A DNA stretch of 64,000 bases from Mycolicibacterium fortuitum subsp. fortuitum (GCF_022179545.1 NZ_AP025518.1:5022001-5086000), one strand, 5' to 3'; shown: positions 47,934 through 56,916, numbered from the stretch's first letter. The notes: generated by a model not told the origin, from the sequence alone. Made by a program: numbers and translations.

Positions 47934-48488
47934 TCACACCGAGAACTGGACGGCGGCGAGCTCGAGGGCCTTGCCCTCGAGCCGCTGCCCCAGGTAGATC
48001 TCGGCCTGCATGAGCCGCTCGCAGTACCACCGGATGTCCTCGGCGTGCTCTCGCGATGCGGTGTACCGCGTGGCCATGGTGGCCACGTCGATGCGCCTCG
48101 TGTCGCGCACCTTCAGATCCTCCGACACCTGGAAACCGTCGTCCTCGGCGGCGGCGATGGCGTCGAGTACCTGCCCTACGGCCAGGCGGATGTCGCGGCA
48201 GCCGTTCTCGGCGATCTCGGAGGCTTCCCGCTGAATGTCGCCCTGTCTGCGGACCACGACTGCGTCCGCGCTGACGCGCTCGCTCGCGGCTTCGCCGGCG
48301 TCACCGGACCACTCCGCACCACCGGGTGCGCAGACATTCTGCCGATGCCACTCGAACAGCGTTTCGGATTCGGCCGCCAGCTGCCGCCAGCGGGCTGCAG
48401 CTTCCGCCAGATACGTTGTGTCCCAAGCCTCTAGCTGAGAACGAGTCAGTTCTACACCAGATGGGCCGGTGCCGGAGGAATCATTCAC
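47934..48488 (-). CDS. WXG-containing protein of a type VII secretion-like pair
   Basis: Helical protein of 184 residues without signal peptide. A W-S-G motif at 60-62 (AEWSGDAGEAA) sits between two long predicted helices, the hairpin arrangement of WXG100-type secreted proteins, though the protein is longer than a true WXG100. The C-terminal part (HAEDIRWYCERLMQAEIYLGQRLEGKALE) is also helical. The start overlaps the stop of the small upstream partner gene by 4 bp. Role in secretion is inferred from motif and partner. Confidence 0.6.
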   Translation of the reverse strand: MNDSSGTGPSGVELTRSQLEAWDTTYLAEAAARWRQLAAESETLFEWHRQNVCAPGGAEWSGDAGEAASERVSADAVVVRRQGDIQREASEIAENGCRDIRLAVGQVLDAIAAAEDDGFQVSEDLKVRDTRRIDVATMATRYTASREHAEDIRWYCERLMQAEIYLGQRLEGKALELAAVQFSV

Positions 48489-48760
48489 ATCAACTCCGCC
48501 AGGCCGCCGGCGTTTTGCTCGTCGACTGCGGAGTATCGCTGCGCGGCGGCAGACAGGTCCCCGGCCTGCGCGCTCACCCGACTCGCCTGGGAAGCCCGTG
48601 CAGTGACCACCGCGCCGTCCATCGCGATGACGCCGGTACTGCTCGGGTAATGACCGGCATCTGGACTCGCCGGGGCGTTCCCCAATTCGGCAGCGATCAT
48701 CTCGCTGCTAGTGGCCCCCGCCCGAAGCGCCCCCGGGTCCACTCTCAGATCGTTTGCCAT
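48485..48760 (-). CDS. EspC/DUF2580-like small type VII secretion candidate
   Basis: Protein of 91 residues, helix-turn-helix hairpin in character, with no Sec signal. The C-terminal helix ends with Y76-S-A-V-D80, matching the general type VII export signal YxxxD/E. The N-terminal MANDLRVDPGALRAGA resembles mycobacterial excreted EspC-type proteins. ATG at 48760 is used; a longer frame to 48889 has no ribosome site. It is co-transcribed with the WSG-containing downstream gene. No eccC or other ESX machinery is in the window. Confidence 0.65.
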   Translation of the reverse strand: MANDLRVDPGALRAGATSSEMIAAELGNAPASPDAGHYPSSTGVIAMDGAVVTARASQASRVSAQAGDLSAAAQRYSAVDEQNAGGLAELM

Positions 48761-48880
48761 AGCAATCCCCCAACTGGCCAATCTGCTCCCCGAGGCTAAC
48801 CGAATCGGCTGGGTTGAGCCCAGGGGCTGAGCAAGTATGCCATTGCAGACTGGCGTCGACCAAGAGCGGGTTCGACGTCT

Positions 48881-48897
48881 GCCGTCCACCGGACGGC
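48881..48897 (-). terminator. hairpin after the SDR gene
   Basis: GCCGTCC-ACC-GGACGGC, a perfect 7-base stem with a 3-base loop, starting 3 bases past the SDR stop codon on the minus strand. Confidence 0.6.
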
Positions 48898-48899
48898 CA

Positions 48900-49637
48900 T
48901 CAACCGGCCATCGTCAAGCCTCCACTGACACTGAGGACTTGGCCAGTGATGAAGCTGGCATCGTCGGAGGCGAAGAACGCCACCGCCTTGGCGACTTCCT
49001 CAGGTTTGGCGATCCGGCGGAACGGGATCGCCCTGACGAGCCCATCGCGCACCTTGTCGGGAAGCGAATGGAACAGCGGGGTGTCGGTCGGTCCAGGGCA
49101 AACACAGTTGACGTTGATCTGGTGGCGGGCCATCTCTCGCGCCAACGACTTGGTGAAGGCAATCACCCCACCCTTGGTGCCGGCGTAGACGGTCTCCCCG
49201 AGACTGCCCACGCGCCCTGCATCGCTGGCAATGTTGACGATCTTTGCCGAATTTCCCTCGGCGAGGATCACTTCGAGGAAGGAATGAGTGAGCCGGACCG
49301 GCCCGAGAAAATTCACGGCGACCAAGGACCGCCACAGCTCGTCATCGTTGGACATGAACGGTTCGACCCGGTCGAACCCGGCGGCGTTGACGATGATGTC
49401 GGGGATACCGTGCGCGGCGACCACCTCGTCGCGCAGTGTGCTCACCGCTTCCGCATCAGCCAGATCGACCACATGGGACGTGGCGCCGGCACAGCTCTGC
49501 CCGGTGCGGCTCAGTCCCGATCGGTCGCGGTCGACTGCCGCGACGGTGGCTCCAGCATCCGCAAGCTCGATCGCGATGGCGCGGCCGATACCCGAGGCTG
49601 CACCAGTCACAACGGCGACTTTGTCTTCGAATCGCAC
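48900..49637 (-). CDS. SDR-family dehydrogenase (hydroxyacyl-CoA type)
   Basis: NAD(P)-dependent dehydrogenase of 245 residues. TGAASGIG at 11-18 binds the cofactor, VNAAG follows, and the active site is YAGTKGGVIAFTK with serine in IVNIASDAGR. CPGPTDTPL and the closing TGQVLSVSGGLTMAG are typical of classical SDRs such as 3-ketoacyl and cyclic hydroxyacyl-CoA dehydrogenases. GTG start with GGAGGT upstream. It is divergent from an enoyl-CoA hydratase, so both probably act in one degradation route controlled by the TetR gene at 50582. Confidence 0.9.
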   Translation of the reverse strand: MRFEDKVAVVTGAASGIGRAIAIELADAGATVAAVDRDRSGLSRTGQSCAGATSHVVDLADAEAVSTLRDEVVAAHGIPDIIVNAAGFDRVEPFMSNDDELWRSLVAVNFLGPVRLTHSFLEVILAEGNSAKIVNIASDAGRVGSLGETVYAGTKGGVIAFTKSLAREMARHQINVNCVCPGPTDTPLFHSLPDKVRDGLVRAIPFRRIAKPEEVAKAVAFFASDDASFITGQVLSVSGGLTMAG

Positions 49638-49712
49638 AATCTGACCTCCGGATCTGCGGTGATGTGGACGCTGGACTCACTATCGGCCGCCTCAAAGAAG
49701 AAATCAACTGCA

Positions 49713-49739
49713 CGGTCGATAATTGACTTGAATGGTCGA
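49713..49739. promoter_or_regulatory. candidate TetR half-sites between SDR and enoyl-CoA hydratase
   Basis: CGGTCGA at 49713-49719 and TGGTCGA at 49733-49739 repeat the left arm of the palindrome found in front of the TetR gene at 51216-51235. They may mark the target of that regulator in the divergent promoter region, but the second arms are degenerate. Confidence 0.35.
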
Positions 49740-49790
49740 AAGTTCGTAAGTTTGGTTGGTTGCCGTGTCCGTACAGGAAGGACGCTTCCC

Positions 49791-50588
49791 ATGGATTTCT
49801 CTGATTACCAGCAGCTGACGCTGACCCGCCGGGACAACGGCGTCCTGTTGATCACGCTGAACCGGCCCGAGAAGTACAACGCCGCCGACGAAGGCATGCA
49901 CACAGAGCTGGCCAACATCTGGAAGGACGTGGCCGCGGACCCACAGACCCGGGTCGCGGTGATCACCGGCGCAGGCAAGGCCTTCAGCGCCGGTGGCGAC
50001 CTGGCCATGGTTGAGCGCATGGCCGGAGACTACGACCGGGTCTCCCACATGCTCGGCGAAATGAGCGACCTGGTCTACAACATGATCAACTGCGACAAGC
50101 CGATCGTGTCCGCCATCAACGGCGTCGCCGTCGGTGCCGGCGCGGTGGCCGCCTTGCTCGCCGACGTCGCGATCATCGCCGAGGACGCCCGGATCGGCGA
50201 CGGCCACGTCAAACTCGGGGTCGCCGCGGGCGACCATGCCGCGATCATCTGGCCGCTGCTGGCCGGGACCGCGAAGGCGAAGTACTACCTGATGACCGGC
50301 GAGATGATCGACGGAATCGAAGCGGAGCGGATCGGCATGGTCGCCAAAGCGCTTCCGCGCGAGGAGGTTCTGGATGAGGCCCTGCGGATCGCCGACAACC
50401 TGGCCTCCGGCGCCCAGCAGGCGATCCGGCTGACCAAACGCGCGCTCAACAACTGGTTGCGCAACGCGGGACCGATCTTCGACCAGTCCGCTGCTTACGA
50501 GATGCTGACCTTCCTCGGCCCCGATGTCGTGGAGGGCTACACGGCGCTGCGCGAAAAGCGTTCGCCCCGTTTCCCTTCTGCTCAGTAG
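49791..50588 (+). CDS. enoyl-CoA hydratase/isomerase family protein
   Basis: Crotonase-fold enzyme of 265 residues. The first oxyanion-hole segment is [15 protein letters not shown] and the second is [20 protein letters not shown]. Whether it hydrates, isomerises or hydrolyses an acyl-CoA cannot be decided. ATG at 49791 is chosen since the frame upstream overlaps the divergent SDR gene; GGAAGGA lies 7-9 bases before it. The 3' end overlaps the convergent TetR gene by 7 bp. Confidence 0.92.
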   Translation: MDFSDYQQLTLTRRDNGVLLITLNRPEKYNAADEGMHTELANIWKDVAADPQTRVAVITGAGKAFSAGGDLAMVERMAGDYDRVSHMLGEMSDLVYNMINCDKPIVSAINGVAVGAGAVAALLADVAIIAEDARIGDGHVKLGVAAGDHAAIIWPLLAGTAKAKYYLMTGEMIDGIEAERIGMVAKALPREEVLDEALRIADNLASGAQQAIRLTKRALNNWLRNAGPIFDQSAAYEMLTFLGPDVVEGYTALREKRSPRFPSAQ

Positions 50589-51196
50589 AACAGGCACAGG
50601 GCACGGTCGACGATCGCGGCGCGCAATTCGGTGCGGTTGTCGTCGTGTATCCCCGGCCCGATCCAGACCGACGACTGGTTGAGCACACCGTGCAGGCACT
50701 GCAATGCGACATTGACGTCGGGACAGGTGAACTCACCCGCTGCCACACCCCGTTCCACCACCCGGCGGAACACCGCGTCGTGACGCCGGCGCATGTCCTT
50801 CATCGGCTCGTCGAAGACCTCGGGCCAGCCCCGCGGCCAAGAAAAAACGGCGGCCACCTCGGGTGCGGTCTCGGTGAGTATGCGGATCTGTTCATCGATC
50901 AACGCCGCCAGATGTTCTCGGGCGCCCACGTCGCCGACCGCCTCTTCACGGGCCGCCAGCCGCTGCAGGACTTCCTGGGTGAGCGTCTCCAGCGCGGCGG
51001 CCACGAGCGCATCTTTCGATGAGAAGTAATGGTAGAGCGTAGCTTTGGCGATATCGGTCTGTTCGGCGACCTCTTCGAGGCTCATGCCCTGGTAGCCGGA
51101 CTCGGTGAGGATTCGGGTGGCGGTCTTGACGATCTCGGCCTTGCGCCGGTCACGGCGTCGCGCCACCCGGCTGGAACCCGCGGGCTGATCCTCCAC
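50582..51196 (-). CDS. TetR-family regulator (of the SDR/enoyl-CoA hydratase genes, inferred)
   Basis: Protein of 204 residues with the TetR N-terminus: ILTESGYQGMSLEEVAEQTDIAKATLYHYFSSKDALV. The C-terminal domain is helical and not informative. It converges on the enoyl-CoA hydratase gene. A 20-bp palindrome 20 bp upstream of its GTG start is a probable autoregulatory operator, and matching half-sites sit in the SDR/hydratase promoter region. Confidence 0.9.
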   Translation of the reverse strand: MEDQPAGSSRVARRRDRRKAEIVKTATRILTESGYQGMSLEEVAEQTDIAKATLYHYFSSKDALVAAALETLTQEVLQRLAAREEAVGDVGAREHLAALIDEQIRILTETAPEVAAVFSWPRGWPEVFDEPMKDMRRRHDAVFRRVVERGVAAGEFTCPDVNVALQCLHGVLNQSSVWIGPGIHDDNRTELRAAIVDRALCLFY

Positions 51197-51215
51197 GGGC
51201 CCATCCTAACCACGG

Positions 51216-51235
51216 TCGGTCGACTACTCGACCGA
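51216..51235. promoter_or_regulatory. 20-bp palindrome upstream of TetR, probable operator
   Basis: T-CGGTCGA-CTAC-TCGACCG-A: perfect 8-base arms with a 4-base centre, 20-39 bp upstream of the TetR start codon. This is the usual size and position for TetR autoregulation. Confidence 0.7.
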
Positions 51236-51342
51236 GCGGACGAATCACATCGAACGCGCAGCGTTGGGCTCCGTGACAACCATCCCGGGCCCGGTGGCGA
51301 ATGTTGAACAGCTACACGCTCGGCACGGGGTCCAGGACGGAC

Positions 51343-51999
51343 CTATGCCCGAGGAATCCGGGCCCGCGCCACCTGTGCCGCACCATTGCCGGTGATCAAC
51401 CAGAGGGTGGCGAGTTGGGCGATGAAATCGTCGAGGGACAGATCGACTCCCCCGTTGACGAATTCGAGGATGGCGTCGGCCGTGCCGCCGACGATGAACG
51501 CCGGCGCCACCTTGGCCAATGGATCCTTCTCCAACTCGACGCCGTGCACGCTGCGCCCATGGTCGATCAGGACATCGGTCAGCCGGTGCATGACGGTGGT
51601 GCGATGAGCATCGAGCTCAGGTAGAGCGGCAACACCCCCAAGCAGGACCCGTGCGCGACGGGGGTCGTCGACGAGTGCCCGCACGGCGGCCGCCACACTC
51701 GCCATGGCCTGGACTTCCAGGGGCTCCTGCGCGGCAGCGTCCGCTGCCGCCACCGTCGCACTGCGTACTCCGTCGGCTATGTCATCGACGACGGCGGCGG
51801 CCAGGCCATCGAGATCGGTGAAGCTCTCGTAGAAGTAGCGCTTGTTGAGATTGGCTGCCGTACAGAGCTTCTCTACAGTCGCACTTCGCCATTCGTTGCG
51901 TGTCATCACGTCCATGGCGGCATCCACGAGACGCTCACGCCGTTGCCGACGCCGAGCATCGGCAGATTGGCCCCCGTAAACGCGATTGGCCGTTGACAC
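51343..51999 (-). CDS. TetR-family regulator divergent from the P450 operon
   Basis: Protein of 218 residues. The helix-turn-helix is RERLVDAAMDVMTRNEWRSATVEKLCTAANLNKRYFYESFTDLDGL, an AcrR/TetR-type N-terminus. GTG at 51999 (or 52002) is chosen, because the further upstream in-frame ATG codons fall inside a tandem repeat that looks like the operator. It is divergent from an operon of a hypothetical gene, an SDR and a P450, and is the natural candidate to repress it. Confidence 0.87.
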   Translation of the reverse strand: MSTANRVYGGQSADARRRQRRERLVDAAMDVMTRNEWRSATVEKLCTAANLNKRYFYESFTDLDGLAAAVVDDIADGVRSATVAAADAAAQEPLEVQAMASVAAAVRALVDDPRRARVLLGGVAALPELDAHRTTVMHRLTDVLIDHGRSVHGVELEKDPLAKVAPAFIVGGTADAILEFVNGGVDLSLDDFIAQLATLWLITGNGAAQVARARIPRA

Positions 52000-52013
52000 C
52001 ACCCCGACATTCT

Positions 52014-52061
52014 GGCACGGTTCCGTACCAGACATTAGGCACGATTCCGTACCAGATATTC
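52014..52061. promoter_or_regulatory. two tandem 24-bp repeats, probable TetR operator
   Basis: Copies at 52014-52037 and 52038-52061 agree at 21 of 24 positions (core GGCACGGTTCCGTACCAGA). Each holds an inverted repeat; the first, extended by one base, reads TGGCACGG-TT-CCGTACCA with a single mismatched pair. They fill the gap between the divergent TetR and hypothetical genes. Confidence 0.75.
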
Positions 52062-52074
52062 GAGAGAGGTGCCC

Positions 52075-52755
52075 ATGACTACCGCAGACACCCAGGCGCA
52101 CGGCGCCAGCCGCGCACCAGAACCGGCCAAGATGTCGGCGCTGGACGACTTGCGCGAGTTATCGCTCACCTCGCCCGTACTGGCGCGCCACCAGGGCTGG
52201 GACTACCTGCAGCGCCTCGGCAAGTCCGGACGCCGCGACCAACTGGCCGCCCTGTTCGAACGCGGTCAGGCGCCCGATGGACCACACGGCGCCCTGGAGG
52301 GGCTAATCGTCGGCAACCTGTTCGGCATCCCTGAGGCACATCTGGCCAATCCGCTGTTGAAGATCGATCCGACCTGGCGCGGAAAGACATTCGACACCCA
52401 CACTGGCTTCAACCGCCTCTCCTTGTTGGCCAAGTACGCGATGCGCGTCATCGCACCCCTCTACCGCGGCCTGCACCGGGCCGGATCCGAGATGGTGGGA
52501 TTCCAGTTCACTCATTGCATCGACACGGCGGCCATCCCGCCCTACATCAAAGTGCGGGCCCTCGACTACAGCCCGGATGGGTACCGCAACCCGAGCGTGC
52601 GCACGTTCCCGATCAAGCGGACCCGCGACGAAGTCGTGGAGCTGCTGCCAGGGCTCTATCTCGGGCGTGCCTTGCTGAGAATGCACAGCGGCGAGGTTCG
52701 GCTGATCGCGTATTTCGCGTTGCGCGAATTCACCGACGAGAGCGCCGGCCGATGA
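52075..52755 (+). CDS. hypothetical protein, first gene of the P450 operon
   Basis: Not recognised. Protein of 226 residues, ATG start with GAGAGAGG six bases upstream; a GTG two codons earlier is an alternative. It lacks a signal peptide and cofactor motifs. Notable segments are LRELSLTSPVLARHQGWDYLQRLGK near the N-terminus and HRAGSEMVGFQFTHCIDTAAIPPYIKVRAL in the middle. The stop overlaps the SDR start (ATGA), so it is co-translated with SDR and P450 and probably serves the same pathway. Confidence 0.7.
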   Translation: MTTADTQAHGASRAPEPAKMSALDDLRELSLTSPVLARHQGWDYLQRLGKSGRRDQLAALFERGQAPDGPHGALEGLIVGNLFGIPEAHLANPLLKIDPTWRGKTFDTHTGFNRLSLLAKYAMRVIAPLYRGLHRAGSEMVGFQFTHCIDTAAIPPYIKVRALDYSPDGYRNPSVRTFPIKRTRDEVVELLPGLYLGRALLRMHSGEVRLIAYFALREFTDESAGR

Positions 52756-53561
52756 TCGACCTCACCGGAGCCGTCGCCTGCGTCACCGGGGGCGCCCGCG
52801 GCATCGGCCGCGCTACCGCGGTGGCGCTGGTCGAGCGGGGCGCAACGGTGTGGATCGGTGACGTCGACGCCGACGAGGCAGCCCGCACTGCCGGCGAGAT
52901 CGGCGCCAACGCAACACAACTCGATGTCACTGACGAGTCAAGCATGGCGGCATTCCACCGGGCGGCATCTGCCGACGGACCCGTGGCGATGTTGGTGAAC
53001 AACGCAGGCATCCAGCACATGGGCCCGTTCGTCGACCAGAAGCTCGCGGCATACCACCAAGAGATCGCGGTCAATCTGACTGGCGTCGTAAACGGCATGC
53101 ACGAATTCCTTCCCGGCATGCTCGAGCGCAATCACGGCCACATCGTGAATGTCGCTTCGATGGCGGCCAAGGTGACCACGCCAGGGATGTCGGTGTACTG
53201 CGCGACGAAGTACGCGGTGGCGGCCTTGTCGCGGGCTGTTCGCGCCGAAATCGCCCACACCGATGTCACCGTCACTACCGTCATGCCCACGGCAGTCCAC
53301 ACCGACCTGACAGCAGGAGTCACACTCGATCTTCTCCCCACCCGCCAGCCCGACCAGATCGGAACCGTCATCGCCGACAGCGCACGAAGCCCCGGACGCG
53401 AAGTCACCGTCCCGAAATGGTTGTCGCCGTTCGGGTTGCTGGAGGAGGCCACGCCGGAGCCCGTGATGCAACTGCTCAAACGACTGGCCACCCGAAACGA
53501 GCCACCGGGCCATTTCGACCCAGACCGTCGCCGCGACTACCTGAATCGGATCAACCGATGA
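52752..53561 (+). CDS. SDR-family oxidoreductase of the P450 operon
   Basis: Short-chain dehydrogenase of 269 residues. TGGARGIG binds the cofactor, LVNNAGIQHMG follows, and VYCATKYAVAAL is the active site with serine in IVNVASMAAK. The C-terminal extension (LLEEATPEPVMQLLKRLATRNE) is characteristic of the SDR group often encoded with mycobacterial P450s. The stop is overlapped (ATGA) by a short reading frame that starts the P450. It likely oxidises or reduces the P450 product. Confidence 0.9.
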   Translation: MIDLTGAVACVTGGARGIGRATAVALVERGATVWIGDVDADEAARTAGEIGANATQLDVTDESSMAAFHRAASADGPVAMLVNNAGIQHMGPFVDQKLAAYHQEIAVNLTGVVNGMHEFLPGMLERNHGHIVNVASMAAKVTTPGMSVYCATKYAVAALSRAVRAEIAHTDVTVTTVMPTAVHTDLTAGVTLDLLPTRQPDQIGTVIADSARSPGREVTVPKWLSPFGLLEEATPEPVMQLLKRLATRNEPPGHFDPDRRRDYLNRINR

Positions 53562-55004
53562 CGACTCTGGCGACCTTGTCTCGCGTCTCCGTCGAACAAG
53601 CACCGCCTCCAAGCCTTCGGAGCTGCCGTCACCTCGCGGTTTCCCAGCGGTGAGCGCCCTCTGGCGACGCCACGGCCGGGATCGAATCTCAAACCGGTGA
53701 TGGGTGACTATGGCTTTCCGTTCCTCGGCCACGTGCTGAGCTCGCTGGCCGATCCCCTCGCCTTCGCCCGAGACCGCTACGAGCGCTACGGGCCGGTGTC
53801 ATGGGCCGGCGGAGTCGGCTTCCGCGTCGTCGGCCTCATGGGGCCCGAGGCCCTGGAAACCGCATGGGTCAACCGCGACAAGGTATTCTCCAGCACCCGC
53901 GGCTGGGCACCGGTCATCGGCCCGTTCTTTCACCGCGGGATGATGCTGCTGGACTTCGACGAACACCGCGACCACCGCCGCATCATGCAGCAGGCATTCA
54001 CCCGTAGCGCGCTGAACGGCTATCTGGAGCTGATGCGCCCCAGCATCGACCGCACATTACGCAATTGGCCATCGGCACAGGGTTTTCCGTTCTATCCGTC
54101 GATCAAGCACCTGCTGCTCGAGCAGGCGGCCGAGGTGTTTGTGGGCACGCACCTCGGTCCTGAATCCGATCAGCTGTCGGCAGATTTCCACGACACCGTA
54201 AGGGGCGGGCAGGCCCTGCTGCGGGCAGATGTACCCGGCGGGGTCTGGGCCAAGGGGCTGCGAGCACGCGCGCGGCTAGAACGGTACTTCGCCGAGCAGG
54301 TGCCCGATCGTCAGCGCGGCGACGGCACCGACCTGTTCTCGATGTTGTGCCGCAGTGAGGACGAAGACGGCGCCCGATTCACCCCCGCCGACATCGTCAA
54401 CCACATGATCTTCCTGCTGATGGCGGCCCATGACACCACCGCGATCGCGCTGTCCATGCTCACCTACGAGCTGGGCCGCAATCCGCAGTGGCAGGAGGCG
54501 CTGCGCGAGGAAGCGCTCGGTCTACCCAACGACACCCCCACGGTCCTTGACCTGGACAACTACCCGTTGCTGGACGCCGCGTTCAAAGAGATCCTGCGGA
54601 TGTACGCGCCGGCGGGTGCGCTGTTCCGCCAAACCATCCGCGACACCGAGATCCTGGGGCACTTCGTCCCTCGCAAGACCCAGGTGGCCATCAATGTCTA
54701 TGCCTCCATGCGCCTTTCGGACTGGTGGCCCGATCCTGACAGGTTCAATCCCGAGCGGTTCGTGAACAACTCCGCAACCCGCGCCGCGGTGAGCCGTTAT
54801 GCGTTCGCCCCCTTCGGCGGCGGGGCGCACAAGTGCATCGGTCAGCAGTTCGCGGACGTGACAGTCAAGAGCACCATGCATCAGATGCTGCGGCGTTTCG
54901 AGTGGAGCGTGCCGAAGAACTACCGCCTGCAGCTGACCTGGGGAACCGGGCCAATGCCCGCCGATGACCTACCGATCGACATGCGGGCGCGGGCCCAGCG
55001 TTAG
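53558..55004 (+). pseudogene. cytochrome P450 (CYP136-like), +1 frameshift near the N-terminus
   Basis: The main open frame from GTG 53697 gives 435 residues with P450 motifs: AAHDTTA in helix I, EILR of ExxR, and heme loop FGGGAHKCIG (C380). Conserved P450-type sequence continues in frame upstream of that GTG (FPSGERPLATPRPGSNLKP) but has no start codon. An ATG overlapping the SDR stop at 53558 opens a second frame, MTTLATLSRVSVEQAPPP, that fits the missing N-terminus and ends at 53653. Removing one base near 53601-53612 joins them. Either a recent frameshift or a sequencing error. WxPVIGPFFHRG resembles CYP136 as I recall it. Confidence 0.75.
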
Positions 55005-55633
55005 TGCTCGAGCGGGTGGACCGGCAGCGCCTCCCATCGCGGATAGAGGATTGCCGGGCCCAACCAGCGAGCAACGAATCGGCGTAACGCAGCTCCCCTG
55101 CGTGGAAAGCGCCCGGGATCGGTCAGCATGGATTGCACTGTGCGCAAAGTCATCTCGGCAAGTTCATGCAGAGTGTCGTCGTCGAATCCGTGAAGCTTCC
55201 AATCGACATCGAGGCGATGAAAAACGGACAAGCAGAACGCGATTGCCGTGTCAGAAGTCAGGGACACGACCGCTTCGCCGTCGTCGCCCCTAGTCAGTAG
55301 CTTCTCCAGCTGCGGATCACCGGAAAGGTTCTCGATTCCGAAGGAAATGCTTTCGACTACCCCAGTGACCGGGTCCTTCAGGCCGGCGACGTGATCTACC
55401 AGCTGGTCGATGAATCCGTTGACGGCACGCATGGCGCTCGCGATGAGCAGCGCGTCGGCATTGGGAAAGTAGCGGTACACCGTCTGGCGGGTGACTCCGA
55501 GTCTGCGGGCCACGTCGGCGAGGCGTATCCCCGCTCCGTGCTCGGCGATCTCTTCATCTACCGCAGTGAGGATGCGGGAGATGGCTTCGTCATCCGACGC
55601 GGGCGTCGTACCCGCCCAGCCACGACTACGCAT
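55001..55633 (-). CDS. TetR-family regulator paired with the second P450
   Basis: Protein of 210 residues with helix-turn-helix AGIRLADVARRLGVTRQTVYRYFPNADALL. ATG at 55633 overlaps the P450 stop in ATGCGTAG, so it is coupled to the upstream P450 gene; an earlier GTG at 55654 would overlap by 29 bp. Its 3' end overlaps the convergent first P450 by 4 bp. It could regulate its own P450 operon. Confidence 0.88.
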   Translation of the reverse strand: MRSRGWAGTTPASDDEAISRILTAVDEEIAEHGAGIRLADVARRLGVTRQTVYRYFPNADALLIASAMRAVNGFIDQLVDHVAGLKDPVTGVVESISFGIENLSGDPQLEKLLTRGDDGEAVVSLTSDTAIAFCLSVFHRLDVDWKLHGFDDDTLHELAEMTLRTVQSMLTDPGRFPRRGAALRRFVARWLGPAILYPRWEALPVHPLEH

Positions 55634-56885
55634 CCGCCGCCACGAGCCTTTCACTGGTGAATTCGATCGGAAGAGTCGTCGGACCGGTCATTCCCAGTAG
55701 GGATTTCCACGGGGCTCGACCGGCGCGATGCGTGGCCTTGAGGCGGCGAGTCAGGACCGTGAGTGCTTCCGCCAGTTCCCGGCGGGCAAGGTTCGCTCCG
55801 AGGCAGTAATGCGCGCCGCCACCGAAAGTCAGAATCGCCGGAACATCCTTACGCGCGATGTCGAAGCGGTCCGCATCGGTATAGACGGCTGGGTCTCGAT
55901 TGGCCGCAAAGGTGTTCGCAAGGACGAAGGTTCCCGCAGGGAACAGATAGCCACCGAACTCGACATCCTCGACGGCGGCTCGCGGCACGATGCAGGCCGC
56001 GGGTGAGTGCCGCATGCTCTCCTCGACCGCCTGCATGGCGAGTTCGGGATGGTCGCGCAGCTTCGCCCACTGATCCGGATGCTCGCAGAGCACCTGAACC
56101 GAGGCGGCCAACTGGTTACGCGTCGTATCGGTTCCCGCCATCAAGAAGCCGGCCACCAGCATGCGGAGTTCATCGAGATTGAGCCGATCACCGTCGCTTT
56201 CGGCACGGATGAGCTCCGACAGCAGATCATCGGTCAGATTGTCGCGGCGCGTGGCGACCATGCCGTCGACGTACGTGTCAAGCTCGTCCCACGCACGCAT
56301 GATCGCCGACTCGTCGAAGTTGACATCGGGCTGGAAGTTGAGCGCTTTGAAGACCTCCTCCGTCCAGTCGGCGAACAGCTGCCAGTCCTCGCGAGGGGCG
56401 CCGAGCAGGGCACACATGATCGGAGTGGGATAGGGACGGGCGATGTCGGTCACGACATCACATCGCCCCGCGTCCATCACCCCGTCGACCAATTCGTTGA
56501 CCACCTCGTGGATGGTGGCTTGAAGACGCGATGTGGCTCGGGGGGTGAATGCCTTGGAGACCAGTTTGCGCAACCGGACATGTGGTGCACCGTCGAGGCC
56601 CAGCAGGCTGCTCATCATCTTGTCGAACAACGGGCCGGACGTAATGCCCTGCGCCGCCAGAGTGATGCCGGGCGGGAGACGGAACCTGTTGTCGCGCAGT
56701 ATGTCGCGAGCCAGCTCGTAGGACAGGATTTCCGGGCCGAGAGGCCCGATGGCAATAGGCGCGCGGGCTTGCGCCAGCCGGACGTCTTCGAGGACGTCGT
56801 GCGGCGTGGCAGTGAGGCTGTAACTGAGCGTGGGTAGCCCGGCTTCGAACACGTTCGGAGCGCCGCTGTTCACCTTCATCGACAT
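55626..56885 (-). CDS. cytochrome P450
   Basis: Soluble bacterial-type P450 of 419 residues. Helix I motif AGTDTTR, ExxR in EESMRH, and heme-binding FGGGAHYCLG with the thiolate cysteine at 361. It resembles class I bacterial P450s that receive electrons from a ferredoxin; none is encoded next to it. ATG at 56885 is chosen because GGAGAGG lies 7 bases upstream, and the reading beyond has no ribosome site. It forms an operon with the downstream TetR gene. Confidence 0.93.
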   Translation of the reverse strand: MSMKVNSGAPNVFEAGLPTLSYSLTATPHDVLEDVRLAQARAPIAIGPLGPEILSYELARDILRDNRFRLPPGITLAAQGITSGPLFDKMMSSLLGLDGAPHVRLRKLVSKAFTPRATSRLQATIHEVVNELVDGVMDAGRCDVVTDIARPYPTPIMCALLGAPREDWQLFADWTEEVFKALNFQPDVNFDESAIMRAWDELDTYVDGMVATRRDNLTDDLLSELIRAESDGDRLNLDELRMLVAGFLMAGTDTTRNQLAASVQVLCEHPDQWAKLRDHPELAMQAVEESMRHSPAACIVPRAAVEDVEFGGYLFPAGTFVLANTFAANRDPAVYTDADRFDIARKDVPAILTFGGGAHYCLGANLARRELAEALTVLTRRLKATHRAGRAPWKSLLGMTGPTTLPIEFTSERLVAADA

Positions 56886-56901
56886 TCTTGCCTCTCCGTA
56901 A

Positions 56902-56916
56902 GACTGGCGTCCAGAC
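56902..56916. promoter_or_regulatory. near-palindrome upstream of the second P450
   Basis: GACTGG-CGT-CCAGAC, one mismatched pair in six, lying 17-31 bp upstream of the P450 start. A possible site for the TetR protein of the same operon; weak evidence. Confidence 0.3.
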
